A stretch of 64,000 nucleotides of DNA from Phycisphaeraceae bacterium (GCA_019636625.1 JAHBXE010000014.1:40588-104587), one strand, 5' to 3'; counted from the first letter of the stretch, positions 16,416 to 25,210 are shown. Made by a program: numbers and translations. The notes: generated by a model from the letters alone, not told the origin.

Positions 16416-18905
16416 ATGAACAAGGTGCTTGGCCTGATTCTGGTGGTGGTCCTGGGCTTGTCGCCGGCCGGGGCTAGGGGTCAGACGTGCGAGACGTGGT
16501 ACGCGGGTGGAGAAGAGATGCCAGGCGTTGGAGGCAGCCCCGTGGTTATCGGAGGGGGCAGCATTTTCGACTTGACGGTTTGGGACCCAGACGGCTCGGG
16601 GCCTGCCCGAAGCAAGCTTCTCGCTTGCGGAACGTTCGGAGCAGCGGGTTCGACACAGGCCGACCGACTTGCGATGTGGAACGGCTCACATTGGGCGCCG
16701 ATCGGATTGCAAACGAATTACACGCAGAACGCCCCAACCAAGATGGCCGTGTTCAACTCCGAAGTGATTGTCGCGGGGGACGGGGTTGCCGGGCTGCCGG
16801 GGCAACACATCGCGCGATGGACTGGAATAGCTTGGGAACCTCTTGGGACAGGTGTGGACTCCGGTGTGTCCGCGATGATCGTGTACAACGGTGAACTGGT
16901 AGTCGGTGGATCGTTCACGACCGCCGGAGGCGTGACGGCCAACCGAATCGCTCGATGGAACGGTTCGACGTGGCAGCCTTTGGGGACCGGGATCACCAGC
17001 GGTACCTCGGTGAATCACTTGGCCGAGTTCAATGGAGACCTCATCGTCGGAGGAACCTTCACAGCGGCGGGCGGCGTGGCCGTCACCAACATGGCCCGAT
17101 GGAATGGCTCAAGCTGGTCGAGCATGAACAACACGGTCTCTTCCACCAACGGCCCGTTTGCTACTTTGAACGGACAGCTTCATGCGGCTGGTTCGGGGGG
17201 CGTCTATCGGTACACCGGCACGGCGTGGCAACAGGTCGTCTTAGCGCCGACGAACGGTTCGATCCAATGTCTAGCACCTTTTTCAGATGAACTCTACATT
17301 GGAGGTAGCTTTGACGGCTTTGGCAGCGTCCAGGCGTTCCGAATCGCACGCTGGAGCAGCACCAACGGACTCCGTCATGTCATATCCAACTCGGGCGCCG
17401 GAACATCAGGAACCAGCGTTCGGTCGCTTGTCGTGCGGGGGAACGAGTTGATTGCCGCGGGACAAATGTCTCAGTTTGGAGGCGTTCCTGGCACTGAGAA
17501 CATCGGCAGGTGGAATGGAACAACTTGGCTCTCGACCGTCGAAGGAGTCGAAAGCGGCCTAAACGGTCTTGATTCTGTCGTCGGCTCCGTGGGCGGGTTG
17601 CTGGCGCTTTCGGGCCACTTTCAGAAGCTCGGAGGAGTGACCTTTCCCGGCACGGCCGTTTCCCGTAACACCGCTTGGCTGGATGGATCTCCCTGGGCTT
17701 CATTCGGGTCGGGTTTGACAGCCGCTTTGTACTCATTCGAGACATTCAACGGTGAAATGGTCGCGGGCGGAAGCATCATCTCTGGAGGTGTAATCCACAG
17801 CGGCGTCTCTCGTTGGGATGGCCTGACTTGGCAAGGGATCGGTGGATCAATGAACGGCTTGGTTCGGGCGCTTGCCGTGTTCAATGGAGACCTGATCGCC
17901 GGAGGAGAATTCACGAGCGTCGGCGGAACAAACATGAACCGTGTCGCCCGATGGAATGGATCCAACTGGCAACCGCTGGGATCCGGAATGAACAACCCGG
18001 TTCTCACGTTGCATGTGTACAACGGAGAACTGATTGCAGGAGGAAGTTTCACGACAGCGGATGGCCTGACTGCAAACAGGATCGCTCGGTGGAACGGTTC
18101 TTCCTGGCAGCCACTCAGTTCCGGCATCACCGGAGGCAGCAGCCCGACGGTGCGAGCCTTGACCACGTACAACGGCAACTTGATCGCAGGTGGAAACTTC
18201 ACCTCGGCGGGTGGTGTATCTGTTCTCAGCGCCGTGGCTCAATGGAATGGCTCTACCTGGCAAGCGGTCGGTGTGTCGAGCTTTACCGGAGGCGTTCGAG
18301 CGCTGGCTGTTTGGAATGGCCATCTGTTTGCTGGCGGAAATTTTGACCTTGGATCTACTTCCGGGCTTCGTTTCATCGCACGATGGAACGGCTCACTTTG
18401 GACCCCGCTCGGCTCGGGTATGAATGGTACGGTGACTGGGATGACGGTCCACAACAATCAGCTGTTTGTGACGGGCGAGTTTTCGCTTGCAGGTGGAACC
18501 GTGTTCTCTCCGCGATGGGCGGTGTACGGTTTGGTGCCGACCGTCGCTCCGAGCATCATGGTACCGCCGCAAGCTCAAGAGGTTGGCTCCGGCTCCGTGC
18601 TGACGCTGAATGCGTTCGCCTCACCCGGCATCCCAGGGCTTCGGTACCAGTGGTACCGGAACGGCATCGCCCTCATCAACGGGTGGGATGGGGCGAGCCC
18701 GGGTGGCGGTTTCGTGACCAAGTCAATGGGAACCGTGCACGATGCAACCCGGCCGATCCTGCTCGTCATCAAGGATTGCCAGCCCGCGGATGCCGGGATG
18801 TATCACCTGCGACTGACAAGCCCGTGCGGGCTGAGCACGGACAGCCCGGCCGTCACTGTCACGATCCTGGGCGATGAAACCTGCACACCGGGGTGCTTGC
18901 CGTGA
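16416..18905 (+). CDS. Secreted propeller-repeat protein with C-terminal Ig-like segment
   Basis: The ATG at 16416 follows CGGAG by seven bases. The 829-residue product has a signal peptide (MNKVLGLILVVVLGLSPAGARG). About 13 repeats with the core NRIARWNGSxWQPLGxG ... VYNGELIAGGxFTxAGG follow, and then an Ig-like segment (about 705-815, YQWYRNGIALINGWDGASPG ... ADAGMYHLRLTSPCG). It ends CTPGCLP without a dockerin, unlike its paralogue at 8444; a small signal-peptide/dockerin protein is encoded 67 bases downstream. Repeats of this kind fold as beta-propellers or similar structures and usually mediate binding. Codon third positions look less GC-biased than in the flanking housekeeping genes. 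Confidence 0.87.
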   Translation: MNKVLGLILVVVLGLSPAGARGQTCETWYAGGEEMPGVGGSPVVIGGGSIFDLTVWDPDGSGPARSKLLACGTFGAAGSTQADRLAMWNGSHWAPIGLQTNYTQNAPTKMAVFNSEVIVAGDGVAGLPGQHIARWTGIAWEPLGTGVDSGVSAMIVYNGELVVGGSFTTAGGVTANRIARWNGSTWQPLGTGITSGTSVNHLAEFNGDLIVGGTFTAAGGVAVTNMARWNGSSWSSMNNTVSSTNGPFATLNGQLHAAGSGGVYRYTGTAWQQVVLAPTNGSIQCLAPFSDELYIGGSFDGFGSVQAFRIARWSSTNGLRHVISNSGAGTSGTSVRSLVVRGNELIAAGQMSQFGGVPGTENIGRWNGTTWLSTVEGVESGLNGLDSVVGSVGGLLALSGHFQKLGGVTFPGTAVSRNTAWLDGSPWASFGSGLTAALYSFETFNGEMVAGGSIISGGVIHSGVSRWDGLTWQGIGGSMNGLVRALAVFNGDLIAGGEFTSVGGTNMNRVARWNGSNWQPLGSGMNNPVLTLHVYNGELIAGGSFTTADGLTANRIARWNGSSWQPLSSGITGGSSPTVRALTTYNGNLIAGGNFTSAGGVSVLSAVAQWNGSTWQAVGVSSFTGGVRALAVWNGHLFAGGNFDLGSTSGLRFIARWNGSLWTPLGSGMNGTVTGMTVHNNQLFVTGEFSLAGGTVFSPRWAVYGLVPTVAPSIMVPPQAQEVGSGSVLTLNAFASPGIPGLRYQWYRNGIALINGWDGASPGGGFVTKSMGTVHDATRPILLVIKDCQPADAGMYHLRLTSPCGLSTDSPAVTVTILGDETCTPGCLP

Positions 18906-18972
18906 ACGGTCCGTCTTTGAATCGCGTCCCCGAGAATCGAATGCTCGCATTGCTTTGCCTGAGGAGAACCCG

Positions 18973-19446
18973 ATGACCAGCACGAATCACATGGGACGGT
19001 TGACACGCCGCAGACGTGGACTGTCCGGGATGCCCTACCTCGTGGCCGCGACGGTATTGGCGGGCACTTCCCTCGCCTCCGCCCAGGAGGAGTTCAGCGT
19101 CGATTGGAACACGATCGATTGCGGTGGCGGGCAGTCCACCGGAGATGAGTTCGACCTGGCCGCCACGATCGCGCAGCCGGATGCCGGGATGATGTGGGGG
19201 CCGGAGGTGGGCGAGGCGTTCTCGCTCTCCGGAGGATTCTGGGCTCTCTTCTCGGGGGCGTGCTACGCCAACTGCGACGGTTCGACGGGCTCGCCGCTGC
19301 TGACGTCCAACGACTTCCAGTGCTTCCTGAACCGGTTCGCGGCGGGGGACCCGTACGCGAACTGCGATGGATCGACGGGGGAGCCGGCGCTGACGCCCAA
19401 TGACTTCCAGTGCTTCCTGAACGCGTTTGCAGCTGGTTGTCGGTAG
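18973..19446 (+). CDS. Small secreted GC-type dockerin protein
   Basis: The ATG at 18973 has GAGGAG six bases upstream. The 157-residue product has a signal peptide (about 1-38, ending TSLASAQ). A short beta-rich domain follows (FSVDWNTIDCGGGQSTGDEF ... IAQPDAGMMWG ... FSLSGGFWA), of a type repeatedly seen in planctomycete and verrucomicrobial secreted proteins. The C-terminal 60 residues are a two-copy GC-type dockerin (YANCDGSTGxPxLT.NDFQCF). It is the third gene of the collagen-like operon. Because the preceding propeller protein lacks a dockerin, this small protein might supply that module in trans; that is speculation. Confidence 0.88.
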   Translation: MTSTNHMGRLTRRRRGLSGMPYLVAATVLAGTSLASAQEEFSVDWNTIDCGGGQSTGDEFDLAATIAQPDAGMMWGPEVGEAFSLSGGFWALFSGACYANCDGSTGSPLLTSNDFQCFLNRFAAGDPYANCDGSTGEPALTPNDFQCFLNAFAAGCR

Positions 19447-19855
19447 TGGGCATGCCGTTGAATGGCAGAATTCTGAGAATCTGGGCGGGCACCGCGTCAG
19501 GCGACTGGGAGGAACGCGGTAATCACTGGGACAGGGCTGGACGGTGATACTGCCGGGGCGTGCGCGATTGGGCTTGGCTCCGGCACAAGTCGCGGCGAAG
19601 TTGGCCGCGGGGCCTGCACGAGGGTCGGAGAGTCACCGGAACGGCGCGGGTCTACGACGAGGGCCCGCGCGGGGCTTCGAGCCCTATTTCCTCCGAACGG
19701 CGGCGTGCGAAGGCACGCCGCCGTCGTTTCTTGGCATGTCGAGTGGGGCCCGGAACATGCACGACGGATTGCCCAGACCGAAAGTTAGGAAGGGGCAGAT
19801 CCCGTGCCGGGTGGGTCGGCGCGAACGGAGGGGTGGGGAGGAGCGCAGCCACGCC
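19447..19855. other. 409-base intergenic region between convergent genes, GC-rich and structured
   Basis: No supported protein-coding gene is seen. The stretch contains several inverted repeats, including GCGCGGG/CCCGCGC (about 19645-19671), a GGGCT/AGCCC hairpin just after it, and the strong hairpin at 19697-19724. It could hold a small structured RNA or only the 3' ends of the two flanking convergent transcripts. It was checked for RNase P, tmRNA, SRP and tRNA hallmarks and none was found. Confidence 0.4.
19697..19732 (+). terminator. Strong hairpin, probable transcription terminator
   Basis: A perfect 12-base-pair stem ACGGCGGCGTGC/GCACGCCGCCGT (19697-19708 and 19713-19724) with loop GAAG is followed by CGTTTCTT. 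The T tract is interrupted, so termination on the plus strand (after the collagen-like operon) is likely but not certain. The symmetric stem could also act on the opposite strand. Confidence 0.55.
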
Positions 19856-22210
19856 TCAGTCCGGAGGTTCGGCGTCCGGAGTGGGGGCAACCGTACGCGG
19901 CAGTATGCCACGGACCAGCCACTTGAAGTCACCCAATGAGGACTCAAGGGTGCTGTCAAGCCTCCAGTCATTGGCTCGGAGCGCCGCCTCAACGCTCGCG
20001 ATGGCGGCCGCGTGATCTGGGTGTGCGTGGTCGATGGTCTCACCGCGGGATACTGCAAGCGCCAGTGTTGTTCGAGCCAGAAATTCCTGGCCCATTGCGA
20101 ATCGGGAAGCCGCGAGGCCAAGACGGATCTGGCTGGCGGCCGTTTGATCCGGACGGCCCGCGGCCAGAGGCCGAATCAGAGCAGTCTCCCACCGAGGAAC
20201 GGCCTCCTCAAACCTTCTCAATCGGTGGAGAACTTTCGCATGATCAAGGGTGTACACGTGGGCCCGGTTGCCGGTGGCTCCCTCTGACCGAGCGCGATAT
20301 TCGGCCGCGGCTCGGAGGTACGGTTCACCTTCCGAAGGGCGGCCTCGAAGAACGAGAAGTTCACCGACCCAATACTGGAGTCGGGAACGATCGTTGCTCC
20401 TGCGATTGTGTCGCATCGAAAGGTCGAGCGCCTCGCGGAACCATCGTTCAGAGAGATCAACTTCGCCGTAGGAGAATGCGACTTCACCCGCCTGCTCTCG
20501 GGACCAGAGTCTCTCGGCGACGCGGGTGGGATGTTCATCGCAGCGAGCATGGAGTTCCTCGATGCACGCGAGGGTGTCGGCCCACGGGTACTTCAGGGCA
20601 TGCAGTCGGTACATTCGCTCCCAGTACAGGGCGGCGACGTGGATGGTTCGCTCGCCCGATTCCGCACTCGCTATAGCCTTGTTGATGATCTCGAATGCGG
20701 CTGGATGCTCGCCGAGGGTGGCCAGCGCGCGGCATCGATTCAAGATGATCCGGGTCGCGCGTTCACCTGAAGGTTCATCGATCCGATCTGACGTCGCCTG
20801 GGCCGCGGCGAACTGGACCTCGGCATCGCGCCATCGACGCGCGTCCCGCAACGCGAGTCCGTACCGGAACCGAAGTTCCGTCACGAGGCTGGGATCATCC
20901 TCCGAGGTCAGTTTGGCGACGACGCCCTCGAGCGCTGACACACGGTTGACGTCGGTCGTGTCTACGAATCGGTGGTCGGTGGAGGCGGCCATGGCGGCAC
21001 TGGCGAGGAGCCGAGATAACTCAGTTTGCCGGCGTTCGCCGCGGATCGCTCGTTCACGCTCCAACGTGATGGCATCGAGGGATTCGGCAAGATGCCTGGA
21101 TCGGATGGACAATCGAACGGCCTGGACGGCGACAACCGTTCCCAACGAGGCGACCACGGCGATGGATGCACCGATACCCAGCGCGGTGAGCGGGCGCCTC
21201 TTGATCGCGCGGCGGGCGGAGTAGAGCCAACTCGGCGGGTGGGCGAGAATCGGGCGTCCATCGATGAGCCGTGACACATCCTCGGCCAGGGCATCGACGG
21301 TCTGGTAGCGGGCGGAGGGGGAGGGATCGGTCGCTTTGCGGACGATCCAGTCGCATTCGGGCGGGAGTGCCTTGCGGGCGCGTCTGGGGCCGGGGGCGGG
21401 GCCTTCGGTCTTGCGCTGGGCGGTTTGGCCGATCTGGCCGCTGAAGGCCTCGCACCCGGCGAGCAGGCGGTACAAAAGGATTCCGAGGGAGTACACATCG
21501 CACCGGGTGTCGATGCCGCCGCCGGGCACAAGTTGTTCGGGAGACGCATACGCTGGGGTGCCGGCGAAGCCGGTCAGGGTGAAGGTTGGATGCGCGTTGT
21601 TCGCGGCGTGTTCGCCGAGCAGTCGGGCAATGCCGAAGTCGAGGACCTTGGGCTGGTCGGCGGGCGTGACGAGAATGTTGCTGGGTTTGATGTCGCGATG
21701 AATGACGCCGCGCTGGTGGGCGTGGGCGACGCCGGCACATACCCGTGCAAACACGGCGAGCAAGATCTGGAGCGGCTCAGGAGCCCGGGACCATTGCAGG
21801 TCGGCCCATTGATCGATCGGGCGACCCTCCACCAGTTCCATGACGAGTATCGTGTGGCCGTTGACGACGTCGAGCGCGTGGACGGTGACGACGTTGGGAT
21901 GGGAGAGCCGGGTCAGCGCCTCGACTTCGCGGGTGAACCGGTCGAGCAGGACCGGATCAGGGGCGAAGCCCAGGCCGGCGATCCGCTTGATGGCGACGAT
22001 TCGGCCGGTGCCGGGCTGGACGGCTCGGTAGACCTCGCCCTGGCTGCCTCGGCCGATCTCGGCGAGGAGTTCGTAAGGACCGAAGGGCCCGAGGGGGCGC
22101 GACTGGTGGGCCTGCTGAAGACGGACCTGCCACTCGTTCGAGGCGAGGCCGAAGAGGGACTCATTTTCGGGATTGAGGGGACTTTGGTGTTTGTCGAGCG
22201 GATCTGGCAT
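19856..22210 (-). CDS. Membrane Ser/Thr protein kinase with TPR-like C-terminal region (second copy)
   Basis: The ATG at 22210 (MPDPLDKHQSP) is preferred to one 26 codons upstream because it aligns with the N-terminus of the 10951-13413 kinase (PLxPExxxLFGxxxxxW shared). The 784-residue product has a Hanks kinase domain at about 45-310: EIGRGSQGEV, Lys75, HRDIKPSN from 171, DFG 191-193 and GTPAYASPE. A membrane helix at about 342-364 and a helical repeat region follow. Unlike the first kinase it has no ECF sigma gene beside it: about 430 bases without a gene lie upstream. It converges on the collagen-like/dockerin operon. Role inferred: signal transduction, targets unknown. Confidence 0.91.
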   Translation of the reverse strand: MPDPLDKHQSPLNPENESLFGLASNEWQVRLQQAHQSRPLGPFGPYELLAEIGRGSQGEVYRAVQPGTGRIVAIKRIAGLGFAPDPVLLDRFTREVEALTRLSHPNVVTVHALDVVNGHTILVMELVEGRPIDQWADLQWSRAPEPLQILLAVFARVCAGVAHAHQRGVIHRDIKPSNILVTPADQPKVLDFGIARLLGEHAANNAHPTFTLTGFAGTPAYASPEQLVPGGGIDTRCDVYSLGILLYRLLAGCEAFSGQIGQTAQRKTEGPAPGPRRARKALPPECDWIVRKATDPSPSARYQTVDALAEDVSRLIDGRPILAHPPSWLYSARRAIKRRPLTALGIGASIAVVASLGTVVAVQAVRLSIRSRHLAESLDAITLERERAIRGERRQTELSRLLASAAMAASTDHRFVDTTDVNRVSALEGVVAKLTSEDDPSLVTELRFRYGLALRDARRWRDAEVQFAAAQATSDRIDEPSGERATRIILNRCRALATLGEHPAAFEIINKAIASAESGERTIHVAALYWERMYRLHALKYPWADTLACIEELHARCDEHPTRVAERLWSREQAGEVAFSYGEVDLSERWFREALDLSMRHNRRSNDRSRLQYWVGELLVLRGRPSEGEPYLRAAAEYRARSEGATGNRAHVYTLDHAKVLHRLRRFEEAVPRWETALIRPLAAGRPDQTAASQIRLGLAASRFAMGQEFLARTTLALAVSRGETIDHAHPDHAAAIASVEAALRANDWRLDSTLESSLGDFKWLVRGILPRTVAPTPDAEPPD

Positions 22211-22643
22211 GCATGAAGTCCCGCGCTGCGCATGGCCCGGATGGAGGGACGAGCAAGTAGCTGGCATGCCCGTGGAAGCGGTTTGCATCGAGACAAGCCC
22301 GGATGCCGGGCGCCGGCTCTCTCATGCCAGAAGAGCCTCGCCAACGAAGCTGGATACCAATGCAGCGGGTGCTAACTGACCCGATCGCGAGTTATCTGCC
22401 GCGGAAAAATGACGCGGAGTGCGGGACGAACCGCAGCTGTGCACTGCGGAAGCCGGGCGGGTGGAACAGGGAGGGCAGGGGCTGGAGATGAGGCAAAGCA
22501 CAGCAAATCAGCTTGACAAAACCCTGACATTGACTAGGTTAGGGGGGTTGTCTGTTGGTTCCATGTCAAGACCTGCCGGGCCCAGCTTGTGGCGGTGTTC
22601 CGAGGTCTTGGCTGTATTCCTTTCTCGTCGTAAGGAGCAGGGC
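22211..22643. other. 433-base intergenic region upstream of two divergent genes
   Basis: No coding sequence is supported; short open frames here lack ribosome sites and family features. It contains a promoter candidate for the plus-strand dockerin gene (22513-22540) and must also hold the promoter of the minus-strand kinase, which I could not identify. The 5' untranslated region of the plus-strand gene would be roughly 95 bases. Confidence 0.5.
22513..22540 (+). promoter_or_regulatory. Candidate sigma-70-type promoter of the 22644 gene
   Basis: TTGACA (22513-22518), 16 bases, TAGGTT (22535-22540). The pair closely resembles the TTGACA-N17-TAGGCT upstream of the 8444 gene, which also encodes a GC-type dockerin protein. 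Confidence 0.5.
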
Positions 22644-24273
22644 ATGAAGAGGTTGATGACTGCGGCGGCCGCGCTGACCGCGAGTGCGGGGTACTGCGTG
22701 GGCGATGTGCTTCAGGCGAACCCGGGTCCCGCGAACAATGGTGGCTCGGCGAACTGGGCCATGTTCTTTGACTTGGAGGCCATCGCCAGTCCAATCACCG
22801 TGACACATCTGACGACGGCGAACACCGGGGCTGCCGGCGCGGGGTTCCAAGTCGAGGTTTTTGTTCGTGACGGGTCGGCGCTCGGTGGGCCGGTTACGGC
22901 CGGGCCGGGAAGTTCGTTGGCCGGATGGACGTCGCTGGGTATTGCCAACGCGACCCAGGGAGCGACCGCCAACGGCATTTCAGAACTGATCGACATTCCT
23001 GATATTTCTGTCAGCCCGGGCCAGGTGCGTGGTGTGGCGCTGCGGTTCACCACTGTGGGTCCCCGGTACGTGACGGGCACTGTGCTGACGACGTATCAGG
23101 ATTCCAATCTCAAGATGGTCACAGGCGACGTCCGGAGCGCCCCATTCACCACGACGGGCTCGTACTTCTCGCCGCGGCTGTACGTTGGAGCGTTGACCTA
23201 CGAACTTGGTGGCGCCACTGGCGCGTGCTGCCTCGCTTCTGGCGCTTCGAACTGCATCGTGACGACGGCAAGCGGCTGCACCACACTTGGCGGGACCTAC
23301 AACGGTGACGGCTCGACGTGCGCGACCGCCAACTGCCCACCGTTGCCCACCGGGGCGTGCTGCCGGAACGACGGCACGTGCGATGTGGTGACCCAGAATC
23401 AGTGCACCACGACGGGCGGCACCTACGCCGGTAACAACGTGAGCTGCGCGGCGGCGAACTGCCCGCCGGCCGGGGCGTGCTGCTTCTTCTCGACGTGCTC
23501 GACGCTGACCTCGGCGGCCTGCACGGCCCAGGGCGGGGCGTGGCTGGGGGCCGGGTCGGCCTGCGGCTCGTGCCCGACGCCGTACGCCGAGACGGGCGAC
23601 GCCGGGGACCTGCCGGCGACGGCGCAGAACGTCAACGGATCGGGCACGCTCATCGGGATCACGGGCACGTTGACGACGACCGACGCGGACATGTTCAAGA
23701 TCGATCTGTAAACAGTGCGAACTCGCGCCAGCACGGCGAACCTGACCACGTTCGACACGCAGCTGTTCCTGTTCCGGGCCCGTTCGCAACGCGACGTCAA
23801 CGACGACAACCCGGCGCCCGGCACGGGCATCGACGTCGACGATCGGGAGCGCGATCGTCGGCGCGGCGGGCAACGGGGAGTACTACCTGGCGATCTCGCA
23901 GTACGACAAGGACCCGCTGGGGGCCACGACCAGCGGGGAGATCTGGCTCGACACGCCGTTCAACGTGGAGCGGGCGCCCGACGGCCCGGCCGCGGCCGAG
24001 CCGGTGGGGAGCTGGAGCGTGACGACGGGCGCGGGCGGGGCGTACGGGATCCAGTTGAGCGGGGCGTGCTACCTGTCGGCGGGCGGGTGCTACGCCAACT
24101 GCGACGGCAGCACTGGCAACCCACTGCTGACAGCCAACGACTTCCAGTGCTTCCTGAACAAGTACGCGGCGAACGACACGTACGCGAACTGCGACGGATC
24201 CACGGGCAACCCGCTGCTGACGGCCAACGACTTCCAGTGCTTCCTCAACAAGTACGCGGCTGGATGCACGTGA
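22644..24273 (+). pseudogene. Secreted Cys-rich GC-type dockerin protein, interrupted by stop and frameshift
   Basis: Reading starts at an ATG with AAGGAG six bases upstream and a signal peptide (MKRLMTAAAALTASAGYCVG). It then covers an N-terminal beta domain, three Cys-rich repeats of the form GACC...C...C..GGTYxGxxxxC...NCPP (about 190-300), and an acidic segment (ETGDAGDLPATAQNV...DADMFKIDL) that meets a TAA at 23709. The same frame then continues with matching sequence (TANLTTFDTQLFLFR...NDDNPAPGTGI) to about 23838. The downstream sequence resumes in the +1 frame (STIGSAIVGAAGNGEYYLAI) and runs through a two-copy dockerin (24091-24273). Small compensating indels near 23709-23730 plus a net +1 near 23840 explain this. 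It may be a decayed gene or a local sequence error. Confidence 0.8.
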
Positions 24274-24288
24274 TCCCGTGATGCATCG

Positions 24289-24310
24289 AAGTCCCGACAG
24301 GTCGGGACTT
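24289..24310. repeat. Perfect inverted repeat downstream of the dockerin gene
   Basis: AAGTCCCGAC/GTCGGGACTT, ten-base arms separated by AG. It lies between the stop codon at 24273 and the terminator at 24351 and may stabilise the 3' end or form a cruciform or binding site. Confidence 0.5.
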
Positions 24311-24350
24311 GGATGGCACGACTCGCATCTGAGAGCAAGACCTCACTCGT

Positions 24351-24381
24351 ACGGACCCGGTTTGGCCGGGTCCGTTTTTTT
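24351..24381 (+). terminator. Rho-independent terminator
   Basis: Ten-base-pair stem ACGGACCCGG/CCGGGTCCGT (24351-24360 and 24366-24375), loop TTTGG, followed by a run of seven T. It is a textbook intrinsic terminator for the transcript covering 22644-24273. Confidence 0.9.
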
Positions 24382-24499
24382 GTTTGGTGTGCGCATGGAT
24401 CACCGCGCTTTAGACAAGTCAACGCATAACGAGTGAAAACCCCCGCCGGGCTATTCGACACTGTGTGATACACTCGGCCGTCCACATGGGGTAACGAGC

Positions 24500-25210
24500 A
24501 TGCGCGGGTATGTCGTGTTGGCTTGTGCGCTGGCGACGGCGCCGGCGTTGGGCGATGTTCTGATCTCTAACTTCGCCGCCGGGGCGCAGCCGTCGGGCAC
24601 GTTTTTCGGGACGGGCTCCGGCACGGTGTCCAAGGCGGTCGGGTTCACGATCGGATCACAGGCCTACACGCTCGGACCGGTGTCGCTGACGATGAACTAC
24701 AGCGGCGGCGGCGCGGCGGTCGTCTCGATCTGGCAGGGCTCTCCTGCGCCTTCGATGCGGCTGGTGACGCTGAACTCGCCGCCGCAGTCTGGATCGGGGA
24801 ACTTCACCTTTTCTTCGCCGGCGCCTCTGACGCTTCAGCCGGGAACGACCTATTGGGTGTTCGTTGAATCCGTGGGTTCACCCGTCGGGAGCTTCATGTG
24901 GGAAGGGACGGCACCTTCCACCGCACCTTCGGGAGCGGCAACCTATGTTGGCTTCCTTTTCAACGGCGCTCCGAGCGCGACGCTGAATCGGCTCGAGGTG
25001 CAGGGAACGCCGGTCGGCGCGGCGTGCTATGCCAACTGCGACGGATCGACCGGGCAGCCACGGTTGACGGCGAATGACTTTGCCTGCTTCCTGGCCAAGT
25101 ACGCGGCCGGCGACACGTACGCCAACTGCGATGGTTCCACCGGGCAACCGTCCCTTACCGCCAACGATTTCGCATGTTTCCTGAGCAAGTACGCGGCGGG
25201 TTGCAGCTAA
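24500..25210 (+). CDS. Secreted GC-type dockerin protein with choice-of-anchor-like domain
   Basis: The 236-residue product has a signal peptide (MRGYVVLACALATAPALG). A beta-sandwich-like domain of about 150 residues follows (KAVGFTIGSQAYTLGPVSLT ... LQPGTTYWVFVESVG). This resembles the 'choice-of-anchor' domains that precede variable C-terminal sorting modules in bacterial surface proteins. The end is a two-copy GC-type dockerin (YANCDGSTGQPxLTANDFACF, twice, then YAAGCS). The ATG at 24500 follows GGGGTAACGAGC, a weak ribosome site. It has its own transcription unit, after the terminator at 24351, and overlaps the convergent gene at its 3' end by four bases. Confidence 0.88.
   Translation: MRGYVVLACALATAPALGDVLISNFAAGAQPSGTFFGTGSGTVSKAVGFTIGSQAYTLGPVSLTMNYSGGGAAVVSIWQGSPAPSMRLVTLNSPPQSGSGNFTFSSPAPLTLQPGTTYWVFVESVGSPVGSFMWEGTAPSTAPSGAATYVGFLFNGAPSATLNRLEVQGTPVGAACYANCDGSTGQPRLTANDFACFLAKYAAGDTYANCDGSTGQPSLTANDFACFLSKYAAGCS

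Noticed and set aside
19560..19690. Minus-strand resemblance to a cobalamin riboswitch (CCGGTGAC-TCTCCGACC).
   Set aside because: The other conserved boxes are missing and the gene downstream in that direction lies on the opposite strand, so there is nothing to regulate.
22211..22643. Upstream N-terminal extension of the 22644 gene (open to 22419).
   Set aside because: The extension lacks a ribosome site and would bury the signal peptide; the ATG at 22644 has AAGGAG.
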